Shown here: positions 9,344 to 17,198 of the stretch, piece by piece
Layout: every line of letters begins with the position of its first letter
How positions within the stretch are numbered: position 1 is the first letter of the stretch
Assembly (NCBI GenBank): GCA_963734395.1
Contig: CAVTGY010000003.1
Location: 434,001 to 498,000 of the forward strand
DNA length: 64,000 nt
From: Bog-756 sp963734395
GTDB taxonomy: Bacteria > Actinomycetota > Acidimicrobiia > Acidimicrobiales > RAAP-2
Direction: 5' to 3'
Notes under the pieces: model-generated
Databases searched by the model: none
What the model saw: only the letters and a program-made list of their open reading frames with translations
Told to the model about the DNA's origin: nothing
Program-made: the position numbers and the translations under genes

Positions 9344-10093
9344 TCAGCCAGAGGGTGGGCGAGTTGGCAAGGGGTCGGCCCGGTGGTGGACGACCACGTT
9401 GTGAGGCTTCTCGGCCTTGGATCCCGGATAGAGGGCCATAACCACGGCGCAGCCGACAACCGCGCCGAGGAGTTCGGCACCGATGAAAGGCGGGACTGAG
9501 CTGGGAGCGATGCCGGCGAAGGTGTTGGACAACATCCGGCCAACGGCGATGGCCGGGTTTGCAAAGCTTGTCGAGCTGGTGAAGAAGTAGGCGGCACCGA
9601 TGTAGGCGCCCACGGCGGCCGGTGTGGTCGCACCACGTCCGGTTCGGGCCAAGGCGAAGATGACAAGCACCAGCCCAGCGGTAGCGACCACCTCTGCCAG
9701 CAGATGAGGACCTGTGGCCCGGTGATGGGTCGAGAGCGAGACGGCTTTGAGGGCGAACATGAGGTTGGCAAGAACTGCGCCCGACATGCACCCTGCCACC
9801 TGGGCAGGGAGATAGGCGGCAGCGTGGCGCCAGGAGATCCCCCCGAGTGCGGCATCGACAAACGACACGACCGGGTTGAGGTGCGCCCCGGAGACTGCCC
9901 CGAACATCAGGATAATGGCAAACAGTCCCGCCGCCGTAGCGGCGGCATTCTCCAACAGCTGGAGACCGGTTTCACCCGGTGAGAGTGATTGGGCGGCAAT
10001 GCCCGAGCCGATCACGACGGCGGCGAGTAACCCGCATCCCAGGTACTCTGCCAGGAGCCGGCGCCACAGCACGATCTCCCCGGACATGGCCAT
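9344..10093 (-). CDS. MIP-family aquaglyceroporin, arsenic-associated (AqpS-like)
   Basis: Six-helix channel of 249 residues with both half-helix motifs, SGAHLNPVVSF (first, NPV rather than NPA) and SFANPAIAVGR (second). In Sinorhizobium meliloti an aquaglyceroporin replaces the arsenite pump and lets arsenite made by ArsC leave down its gradient; the same gene order here suggests the same role. Start ATG 10093 is preceded by GAGGCGGAG. It lies between arsI and arsC and is co-transcribed with them. Confidence 0.9.
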   Translation of the reverse strand: MAMSGEIVLWRRLLAEYLGCGLLAAVVIGSGIAAQSLSPGETGLQLLENAAATAAGLFAIILMFGAVSGAHLNPVVSFVDAALGGISWRHAAAYLPAQVAGCMSGAVLANLMFALKAVSLSTHHRATGPHLLAEVVATAGLVLVIFALARTGRGATTPAAVGAYIGAAYFFTSSTSFANPAIAVGRMLSNTFAGIAPSSVPPFIGAELLGAVVGCAVVMALYPGSKAEKPHNVVVHHRADPLPTRPPSG

Positions 10094-10122
10094 CGCCGCT
10101 CCGCCTCTCTCGGGACCGCGAG

Positions 10123-10587
10123 CTAACAGCAGGCCGACGACGTGGCTGGTCTGCTCATATCCCGCTGTCCGTGCGTCGCCGATGTGCAGCACTGCTGGTT
10201 GCCACCGATTCCGGACGAAGCATCTGCGTCGGCAAGGACCGTGTAGATCTCCCACTTCGACCCGTCAGGGCCGTCAACCCACATCTTGTCCTGTAGGGCA
10301 TAACAGCAAGTGGTCTTTTCTTCGATCTCGGTGGCCAGGCCTGCTTCGGCCAATGCCGCAGCAGACGCACGCACGTCCTCGGTGGAGGTGACCTCGACTC
10401 CGAGGTGATTGATCGATCCGGGCTCACCGGCACCCGCGATCAACACCAGCTTGAGCGGAGGTTCCTCGATCGAGAAGTTGGCATAGCCCGGGCGCACCTT
10501 GGCCGGGGCACTGTTGAACAGCGTGGAGTAGAAGTCGATGGCCTCGTCGAGATCGCTCACGTTGAGCGCGAGTTGCATGCGTGACAT
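10123..10587 (-). CDS. arsI: ArsI/CadI-type organoarsenical C-As lyase
   Basis: Vicinal-oxygen-chelate dioxygenase that demethylates trivalent methyl- and aryl-arsenicals. The vicinal cysteines that bind arsenic are in KTTCCYALQDK. Probable iron ligands are Gln5 (MSRMQLALN), His in INHLGVEV and Glu in WEIYTVLAD, the Q/H/E set reported for the actinobacterial enzyme. More cysteine pairs end the protein (QQCCTS and SACC). 154 residues; ATG 10587 has GGGAGG upstream. First gene of the operon, divergent from arsR. It closely resembles mycobacterial CadI, so cadmium induction is also possible. Confidence 0.9.
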   Translation of the reverse strand: MSRMQLALNVSDLDEAIDFYSTLFNSAPAKVRPGYANFSIEEPPLKLVLIAGAGEPGSINHLGVEVTSTEDVRASAAALAEAGLATEIEEKTTCCYALQDKMWVDGPDGSKWEIYTVLADADASSGIGGNQQCCTSATHGQRDMSRPATSSACC

Positions 10588-10603
10588 ATGCCCTCCCATT
10601 TAG

Positions 10604-10619
10604 ATTGAGGCTTGTCAAT
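10604..10619. promoter_or_regulatory. ars operator 1
   Basis: ATTGAGGCTTGTCAAT, a 16-bp inverted repeat with ATTGA/TCAAT arms, 17 bases before the arsI start. It matches the second copy at 10638-10653 and is probably bound by the divergent ArsR. Confidence 0.75.
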
Positions 10620-10637
10620 GTGCAGTCTGGGCTATAG

Positions 10638-10653
10638 ATTGACGATTGTCAAT
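10638..10653. promoter_or_regulatory. ars operator 2
   Basis: ATTGACGATTGTCAAT, a perfect inverted repeat (ATTGAC-N4-GTCAAT), 11 bases before the arsR start and overlapping a possible -10 element TATAGA at 10633-10638. Centre-to-centre distance to operator 1 is 34 bp. One repressor could thus control both divergent transcripts. Confidence 0.8.
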
Positions 10654-10664
10654 AGGAGGACACC

Positions 10665-11009
10665 TTGGCGAAACGAACGCTGGGCGTCATCGACGACGAT
10701 GTCGTGAATTGCTGCAGCCCGCTCGTGCGGGACCCGCTCTCCACGGAGGAGGCTCACGAGATGGCCGTGATCTTCGCGGCCCTCGCCGACCCGGTCCGGC
10801 TCCGACTGCTCTCCCTGGTGGCGTCGACCGACGAGGTTTGCAGCTGCAATCTGGAAGGACCGCTCGGCAAGAGTCAGCCCACGGTGTCCCATCACACCCG
10901 GATCCTCTCGGAGGCCGGTCTGATCGTTGGTGAGAAACGTGGACGATGGGTGTGGTGGCGAGTGGTCCCGGAGCGTCTCAGCGCGGCGGCATCGTTGCTG
11001 AAGCCTTGA
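10665..11009 (+). CDS. arsR: ArsR-family arsenic-responsive repressor
   Basis: Winged-helix repressor, 114 residues. Metal-binding candidates are the CSCNL motif in TDEVCSCNLEGPLG at the start of the recognition helix region and an extra Cys pair near the N-terminus (VNCCSPL). KSQPTVSHHTRILSEAGLI is the recognition helix. The start is TTG 10665, chosen because AGGAGG lies eight bases in front. Divergent from arsI; the two ATTGA/TCAAT operators lie in the 77-bp gap. Confidence 0.92.
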   Translation: MAKRTLGVIDDDVVNCCSPLVRDPLSTEEAHEMAVIFAALADPVRLRLLSLVASTDEVCSCNLEGPLGKSQPTVSHHTRILSEAGLIVGEKRGRWVWWRVVPERLSAAASLLKP

Positions 11010-11013
11010 GTGT

Positions 11014-11430
11014 TCAGGTGAGGGTTTCGACCCGGATGGTCGCTTCGCTCCAGAACGCTCGCAATCGGCGGATCAGCCCGTCGCTGGTGAAGACCGCCTG
11101 ATCGATGATCTCGACCACGGCCATCTGTTCGCCGCGGGGTAGGCGGAGCTCGAAAGCCCACGCGGCCTCGAGTCCACAGACCAAGGGTCCCTGGACCATG
11201 CGGACCGTGCGTTGGTCGTCCTCTCGTTTGCCATCATGAATCTCGTCCCAAAAGGCGGCAAGCCCATCCCGGCCCGTTCGAGGTGCTGATCCGACAGGAT
11301 CCTCGAGCTCACCGTCATCGGTGAACAGCCCGAGCCAGCCCTCTCGGTCGCCGGAATTGAAGGTGGCTTGGTAGCGCTCGATCGTGGCGCGGATGAGACC
11401 GTCGGCTGAAGATGCCGGCGATCTGATCAC
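11014..11430 (-). CDS. SnoaL-like (NTF2-fold) protein
   Basis: 138 residues with the SnoaL pattern: RATIERYQATFNSGDREGWLGLF then DDGELEDPVGSAPRTGRDGLAAFW. Members are cone-shaped barrels used as isomerases, hydrolases or binding proteins; no catalytic assignment is possible. Its start overlaps the stop of the second SnoaL gene (11427), so the two are translated from one message and might form a heterodimer. Confidence 0.75.
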   Translation of the reverse strand: MIRSPASSADGLIRATIERYQATFNSGDREGWLGLFTDDGELEDPVGSAPRTGRDGLAAFWDEIHDGKREDDQRTVRMVQGPLVCGLEAAWAFELRLPRGEQMAVVEIIDQAVFTSDGLIRRLRAFWSEATIRVETLT

Positions 11431-11924
11431 CGGTGAGACGCCCCCGGGGGTGGACTGGCGTCCCGGTTGGGAGGATCGGGCGGAGCGTTCATCGGCCCGG
11501 TCGGCCTCCAGCCGCTCTCGGCAATGACCTCGAGCACCTGTTGCATGTTGAAGACGTCGTACTCGTAGTCGAACTTGCCGTCACCTGCATAGTGCAAGAC
11601 GGAGATGCCGGCGACCCGGTACGTCGAACCATCCGTTCGCTTTCCGGGCAGTTGGTTCCACCACATGCTGACGACTCGGTCCCCGTCCCCCATGGTCCAT
11701 TCTTCGGGAAAACGCCAGTCGTCCAGCCCGGTCATGCTGTCCACCATGAACTGCTCGATTGCGGGCAGACCCTCGAATCGACCCCAGGCCGAATCGATGT
11801 AGACGGCGTCCTCGGTGAAGTAGGCGGCCAGCGCCGACCACGGAAGCTCGCCCGCCTCGATCCGGTCACGGGTGGCCACCATTTGGCGGTACGTTGCCAG
11901 CGCTTCCTCTGTGCGATCAGCCAC
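11427..11924 (-). CDS. SnoaL-like (NTF2-fold) protein
   Basis: 165 residues; begins ALATYRQMVATRDRIEAGE, followed by AAYFTEDAVYIDSAWGRFEG, the usual NTF2-fold opening, and a Pro-rich tail (NAPPDPPNRDASPPPG). Translationally coupled with the gene downstream by a four-base overlap. Both proteins are related only in fold. Role unknown; nothing else in the neighbourhood suggests a pathway. Confidence 0.75.
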   Translation of the reverse strand: MADRTEEALATYRQMVATRDRIEAGELPWSALAAYFTEDAVYIDSAWGRFEGLPAIEQFMVDSMTGLDDWRFPEEWTMGDGDRVVSMWWNQLPGKRTDGSTYRVAGISVLHYAGDGKFDYEYDVFNMQQVLEVIAESGWRPTGPMNAPPDPPNRDASPPPGASHR

Positions 11925-11989
11925 GAGACGAGGGTAGCGTTCCCGCCGGCTTCTGGCGATCAGGTCTTGTCAGGTCCCGGCCGACGCTC

Positions 11990-12256
11990 CTATCCCAGGA
12001 TCTTGGCTTTCTGGGCCTCGAACTCCGCCTCGGTCAGTGCCCCGGAATCCTTCAGTGCGGCCAACTGGGTGAGCTGGGCGACCGGATCGGGTTCCGGTGC
12101 CGGTGGTGGAGCCGGAGCCGGAGCCGGTGCCGGTGCTTCTGCTGACTGTTGGGCGGCCGCCTGTTTGTTGGCCATGTGCCCACCTACAACGGCGGCGGTT
12201 CCAACCACCGCGGTCGTTCGGACTGCCATTCTTGCCACCGGTCGCCTTCTCAGCAT
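11990..12256 (-). CDS. SHOCT-domain protein with Ala-Pro linker
   Basis: 88 residues: a short hydrophobic N-terminus with arginines, a low-complexity linker of AP repeats, and a C-terminal SHOCT motif LTQLAALKDSGALTEAEF. SHOCT is a short oligomerisation motif often placed at protein ends. A paralogue with the same layout sits at 23638-23907 on the other strand. It follows the DUF6325 gene by 26 bases, a common pairing in actinobacteria. Function unknown. Confidence 0.85.
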   Translation of the reverse strand: MLRRRPVARMAVRTTAVVGTAAVVGGHMANKQAAAQQSAEAPAPAPAPAPPPAPEPDPVAQLTQLAALKDSGALTEAEFEAQKAKILG

Positions 12257-12282
12257 TGTTCAATCTCCTGTCTTGGTTTGGG

Positions 12283-12705
12283 TCAGACTGCCGGCGGCAG
12301 GTCTGCGAGAATGGGTGCGATCAGCTCGTGTGGCATACGGGCGCCCTCGAGTAGAACCCCGTTGGACCTCCGGACCGCCTCGGCGAAGGGCGTCGCCCAG
12401 ACGTCCTCCCAGATCAACAGCGCAGCCGAGGAATTGGGTTCGAGTGCCTCGGCGACGTACTCGATGTCCTCCGGGCTGATGAGACCTCCGACGTCAGCGT
12501 CCAATCCACCGAATCCCGCCAGCGCGTCCAACTCGTCGATCTCGAAGCTCACGACGGAACCGTCGGTGTCTTTGCCGATGAAGATCAGGTCGAGGACACG
12601 CACGGTTCCTGATTCGACCAGTGCAATCAACTCGGGGGCGATCTCACCGGTGAACTTGTTCCCGGGGAATCCTACGATGATGTACTCGACCGGTCCGATT
12701 GCCAT
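12283..12705 (-). CDS. DUF6325 family protein
   Basis: 140 residues; the opening GPVEYIIVGFPGNKFTGEIA and the middle VRVLDLIFIGKDTDGSVVSF identify this actinobacterial family. The protein is acidic in the centre (FEIDELDALAGFGGLDADVG). Same strand and immediately upstream of the SHOCT protein; no signal peptide or membrane segment. Function not known. Confidence 0.85.
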   Translation of the reverse strand: MAIGPVEYIIVGFPGNKFTGEIAPELIALVESGTVRVLDLIFIGKDTDGSVVSFEIDELDALAGFGGLDADVGGLISPEDIEYVAEALEPNSSAALLIWEDVWATPFAEAVRRSNGVLLEGARMPHELIAPILADLPPAV

Positions 12706-12794
12706 GGATGCCGCCCTTCGCCTCGGTGTTCCATCAGGCTACGACGCGTTGTCAGGGATTTCCACCCCCATCGAGTGGTCGAGCCGTGATCTGC

Positions 12795-13871
12795 TCAGGT
12801 TTCTGTCGGGTGAGTTTGCGCGGTCACTACATCCGATCCGTCCGAGCTTTCAACTGGCGGAGTGGTTTCGGTCGTAGCTGCCGTCGGCCCCACGATCCGC
12901 TTACGGAACACGTAGAGGCTCCACCCCTGGTAGACGAGGACCGCCGGAAAGAAGATGATCGCAATCACCGTCATCACCTTGAGTGTGTACGAAGGACTGG
13001 CCGAGTTGGCCACGGTGAGGTTGTAGGCCGAGTTGGTGGTGGACACCATCAACCGCGGGAAGAGGTCGAAGAAGATCGACCCGATGACACTCCCGATGGC
13101 CGTGGCCGCGGCGGCGAACGCCCAGCCTTGTGCCCCCGACTCGGCCAGCAGGGCGGCGCCGACCACCGCCACCAGGGCCAGGGCGTCGATGGGACTGGGG
13201 ACGAAGCCCGCACCCAGGCCGACATGGCTCCAGGTCAGCCAGCCGAAGGTGACGATCGCCGCCACCCACCCCAACCGGCCGGAAAGAAGAGCCACCCGAT
13301 CATGCAGTGCGCCTTCGGTCTTGAGGGTCAGGTAGGTGGCCCCGATGAACAGGGAAAGCACGGTGAGGGTGAGGCCGGTGTAGAGCCCGAAGGGGACCAG
13401 CAGCCCGAAAAAACTGCCCGTGTAGTTGTGGGCCGAGTCGATGGGCAGCCCATGGAGGAGATCACCCAGGGCGGTGCCGAGCAGGAAGGGGATGAGCAGG
13501 CTGCCGATGGTCAGCGACCACCGCCAGGTCGACCGCCATCGCGGGTTGTCGATCTTACGGTGGTACTCGAAGGAGACCCCGCGCACGATCAAGGCCAGAA
13601 GGATGATGACCATGGCCAGGTAGAAGGTGGAGAACATGGTGGCGTACCACCCGGGGAAGGCGGCGAAGATGGCCGCTCCCGCCACGACCAACCACACCTC
13701 GTTGCCATCCCAGATGGGCCCGATCGTGTTGACGGCGATCCGCCGCTCTACGTCGTTCTTCCCGACGAACGAGTGCAGCATCCCGACCCCGAAGTCGAAC
13801 CCCTCGAGCACGAAGAATCCCACCCAGAAGATGGCGATGATCACATACCAGATGTTGTTGAGATGCACCAT
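12795..13871 (-). CDS. cydB: cytochrome bd quinol oxidase subunit II
   Basis: 358 residues with about eight or nine membrane helices. The N-terminal IWYVIIAIFWVGFFVLEGFDFGVGM and the WDGNEVWLVVAGAAIFAAFP segment are family hallmarks. It forms the high-affinity quinol oxidase with CydA and is nine bases downstream of the cydA stop; GGAGGCGAC in that gap is its ribosome site and overlaps the cydA TAG. C-terminal 30 residues are hydrophilic. Last gene of cydDCAB. Confidence 0.95.
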   Translation of the reverse strand: MVHLNNIWYVIIAIFWVGFFVLEGFDFGVGMLHSFVGKNDVERRIAVNTIGPIWDGNEVWLVVAGAAIFAAFPGWYATMFSTFYLAMVIILLALIVRGVSFEYHRKIDNPRWRSTWRWSLTIGSLLIPFLLGTALGDLLHGLPIDSAHNYTGSFFGLLVPFGLYTGLTLTVLSLFIGATYLTLKTEGALHDRVALLSGRLGWVAAIVTFGWLTWSHVGLGAGFVPSPIDALALVAVVGAALLAESGAQGWAFAAAATAIGSVIGSIFFDLFPRLMVSTTNSAYNLTVANSASPSYTLKVMTVIAIIFFPAVLVYQGWSLYVFRKRIVGPTAATTETTPPVESSDGSDVVTAQTHPTET

Positions 13872-13880
13872 TGTCGCCTC

Positions 13881-15327
13881 CTAGTAGATGAGGGCCGGGA
13901 CCCGGTCGTCCTCGGACTGGTCCGAGGACAGCGCCTTCGTCGTCATCAGAGTCTCCACCGCGGTCACCGCCGCCCCCCTCGTCCTGGCTCGGCTCGAACT
14001 CCTTGCGCCCGTAGTGGATCATCAGGTACACGTCGACCACCCCCAGTGCCGCATAGAGCAGCACGAAGACGGTGAGGCTGATCCAGATGTCGGTGGCGGT
14101 CACCGACGGGGAGTTGGCTTGGGACGTCTTCATCAGGCCCTGGACGATCCAGGGTTGACGGCCGCTCTCGGTGAGCAGCCATCCCGCGGTGTTCATGAGG
14201 AAGGGGGCGATGGCGAACCACGGAGCGATGAAGAGGAACCACTTGGCCTTCTCCAGGGTCTTCCGGCGGATGAGCCAGAGACCCCACAGGGCGAACAGGG
14301 CGATGAGGCTGGCCAGGTAGGCCATCACCCGCATTCCCCAGTACTGGATGAAGACGTTGGGGATGTAGTTGCCCGGTCCGTACTCCTTCACGTACTGGGC
14401 CTGGAGGTTGTTGAGGCCCTGGACCTCGCCGTCCAGGTGGTTGGTGGCCAGGATCGACAGCAGGCCGGGGACTTCCCAGATCTGGGTGGGGGTCTGGTCG
14501 TTGTTGCCACCGCCGATCTGGAAGAGGGAGAAGGCGCAGTGTGACGGGCAGGTGGTCCACAGGGCCTCGGCGGCGGCGATCTTCATCGGCTGGTACTTGC
14601 CTTCGACCACACCGAGCTCGCTGCCGATGAACATGTTGACGAAGACCGCCGGGGTCAACACGGCCAGCGAGATGATGGCGGTCCTGCGAAAGGCCTCGAC
14701 CGCGCTCTTGCGCTTCAGGTGCCAGGCGGAGACGGCCAGCATGACGATCGCCCCGGTCACCAGGGAGGCCAGGATCACGTGGGGGTAGCCCCACAGGAAC
14801 ACCGGGTTGGTGAACAGGGCCCAGACGTCGTTGAGCTCGGGTTGGTGCTGGGAGTTCATCACGTAGCCCACCGGGTGCTGCATCCACGAGTTGGCCGCCA
14901 TGATGAAAAGAGCCGACACCATGGAAGAGGCGGCGACCAGCCAGATGCAGGCGAGGTGGACCTTCTTGGAGAGTCGGTCCCATCCGAAGATCCAGAGTCC
15001 GATGAAGGTGGACTCGATGAAGAAGGCGGCGAGACCCTCCATGGCCAGGGGCCCACCGAAGATGTTGCCGACGAAGCGGGAGTAGTTCGCCCAGTTCATT
15101 CCGAACTCGAACTCCTGGACCAGCCCGGTCACAACGCCGACGGCCACGTTGATCAACAGGAGGGTCCCGAAGAACTTGGTCAGCCGTTTGAACGCCGGAT
15201 TGTCGTTGCGGTACCAGCTGGTCTGGAGCAGTGCCACCAGAAAGGCCAGCCCGATGGTCACCGGCACGAACAGGAAGTGGTAGATGCTTGTGGTTGCGAA
15301 CTGCCAGCGGGCGAGGTCGTTGGTCAT
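13881..15327 (-). CDS. cydA: cytochrome bd quinol oxidase subunit I (one frameshift near the 3' end)
   Basis: Haem-bearing subunit. His17 in SIYHFLFVP is the high-spin haem ligand, the segment MAANSWMQHPVGYVMN and GRQPWIVQG are conserved, and the Q-loop is the short type. At C6 13973-13978 (plus strand) the literal reading slips and runs on into cydB; with one base less it ends TKALSSDQSEDDRVPALIY at TAG 13881-13883, just before cydB. The start ATG 15327 overlaps the cydC stop. Expressed in an operon with the CydDC exporter needed for its assembly. Confidence 0.93.
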
Positions 15328-17198
15328 CGTCTGGCGCTCCTATCGATGCGGCCACCGTTCGGCGCGGCGGCCGTTGGTGTCGGCTGTGAGTTCCGTGGTG
15401 TTGCGCTGTTTGCGGCCTCGACCCCGTGGCGCGAGGTGAACATCTCCTCCCACCACAAATGGGCATACGTTCCTCCCTGGTCGAGCAGGGCGTCGTGCGA
15501 GCCTCGCTCGACCACCCGCCCGGCATCCATGACCAAGATCTCGTCGACGCACTCGAGACCCGCCACTCGATGGGTGATGAGCAGCAGTGATCGCTTTTCC
15601 GTGACATCGAGCAGCTGGGCGGTGAGGTCATCCGCGGCGGCCGGCTCGAGATGCTCGGTCGGCTCGTCGAGCACCAGCACCGGAACGTCGGCCAGAAGGG
15701 CGCGGGCCAGTGCGATCCGCTGGCGTTGGCCACCCGACAGGCGCCCGCCGTGGCGGCCCACGTCGGTAGCCAGGGCACGAGGAAGGGTGTGGACCCAATC
15801 GACCAGCCCTACTCGCTCGAGTACCTGGTAGAGCTGGTCATCGGTGGCGGAGCGGTGCCCGATGCGAAGGTTGGCGGCGATGGTGTCATCGAACAAGTAG
15901 ACGTTCTGGCCAACCATGCCGACCACGGTGCGCAAGGCGTCGCCGGCCAGACGGTCAAGCGAGAGGCCATTGAGACAGACCGTTCCGGACTCGACGGGGA
16001 GGAAGCGAAGAAGGACCGCCGCCAGGGTCGACTTCCCCGCCCCGCTGGGGCCGATCACGGCTACCCGACGACCCGGGGGCAGCGAGAGATCGACCCCCCG
16101 GAGGGCCGGCGAGGCGGCGCCGGGATAGCCGGCCCACACCGACTGAGCCTGCAGGTCGTAGGGCCCGTCGGGGAGTCCCGATGGCGAGTCGGGGTCGCAA
16201 ACCGGTACCGGCGCGTCGGTGACCTCGAAGACCCGGGCCGCAGCCTGGCGCACCCGCTGGAGGGCTTGGGTGGCGACGGGCAGCCCGACCACCAGCTCGA
16301 AAGCGGCCAGAGGAATCAGGGTGATGACGGCCAGATCGGTCCCGCCGAGCCGGCCAGATGTCACCGCCGGGATACCCGCGACAAGGCAGCCCCACGAGGC
16401 CAGTCCAGCCAACAGGGTGGTCAGCGACAGCCCGATACCTTCGGTCCCGGCCGAGGCCGAGGCGATGGCCGTCAGCACGGCGTCCTGGTCCTGCACCAGA
16501 CGGACCTGCGCGTCGCTGCCGCCGAACGCGATCAGTTCGGCGGCGCCCTCGGTGAGGTCCAGCACCGATGCCGAAAGATCGCCCCGTACGCCGGCGAATC
16601 GTGCTTCTCTGCGTCGGGCCAGGAATCCGGTCAGCCAGGGCACCACCGTGCCGGCGATCAGCAGAGCCAAGGCCACAATGACTCCCGCTGCCGGGAGCAT
16701 CCACCACAGGAGCGCCACCGTCATGGATCCCACCAACACCGCCATGCCGAAAGGTGGGATCACCCGAATGACCAGGTCCTGCAGAGAGTCGACATCCTGC
16801 ACGATGCGGGCGAGCAGGTCTCCTCGGCGGAATGCCCGCAGGCCGGCGGGCGCCAGCTCCTCCAGCCGTTCATAGACCCTCACCCTCAGATCGGCGAGCA
16901 GTCGGAAGGCCGCGTCGTGGCCGACGAGTCGTTCCTCGTAACGCAAGAGCCCCCGGGAGAGACCGAAGAACTGGACGGCGACGATGGCCACGGCCAGTTG
17001 AGACTCGTTGGGGTGTTGCGACGCCCTTGAGATCAGCCACGCCGCAGTGCCCAAGAGCCCGATGTCGGCGGCGATTGCTCCCGCTCCCAACAGCGTGGCG
17101 AGGAGCAGGCGCCAGACCGCCGGACCCGCTGTCGCGAGCGTCCGGCCCAACGGGGCCGCCTCGGCTGCAGTGCTTGTGCGCGTCCCTGTGGGGGTCAC
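15324..17198 (-). CDS. cydC: ABC exporter for glutathione/cysteine, subunit CydC
   Basis: 624 residues: six membrane helices, then an ATPase with Walker A GPSGAGKST, signature LSGGQRQRIALARALL and Walker B VLVLDEPTEHLE. CydDC heterodimers export reductant to the periplasmic or extracytoplasmic side and are required for cytochrome bd maturation. Four-base overlaps with cydD upstream (17195) and cydA downstream (15324) indicate one tightly coupled operon. No frameshift is present in this gene. Confidence 0.93.
   Translation of the reverse strand: MTPTGTRTSTAAEAAPLGRTLATAGPAVWRLLLATLLGAGAIAADIGLLGTAAWLISRASQHPNESQLAVAIVAVQFFGLSRGLLRYEERLVGHDAAFRLLADLRVRVYERLEELAPAGLRAFRRGDLLARIVQDVDSLQDLVIRVIPPFGMAVLVGSMTVALLWWMLPAAGVIVALALLIAGTVVPWLTGFLARRREARFAGVRGDLSASVLDLTEGAAELIAFGGSDAQVRLVQDQDAVLTAIASASAGTEGIGLSLTTLLAGLASWGCLVAGIPAVTSGRLGGTDLAVITLIPLAAFELVVGLPVATQALQRVRQAAARVFEVTDAPVPVCDPDSPSGLPDGPYDLQAQSVWAGYPGAASPALRGVDLSLPPGRRVAVIGPSGAGKSTLAAVLLRFLPVESGTVCLNGLSLDRLAGDALRTVVGMVGQNVYLFDDTIAANLRIGHRSATDDQLYQVLERVGLVDWVHTLPRALATDVGRHGGRLSGGQRQRIALARALLADVPVLVLDEPTEHLEPAAADDLTAQLLDVTEKRSLLLITHRVAGLECVDEILVMDAGRVVERGSHDALLDQGGTYAHLWWEEMFTSRHGVEAANSATPRNSQPTPTAAAPNGGRIDRSARR

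Noticed and set aside
13964..15778. 604-codon minus-strand frame across cydA/cydC
   Set aside because: Runs in another frame of the real cydA and cydC genes and has low-complexity composition.
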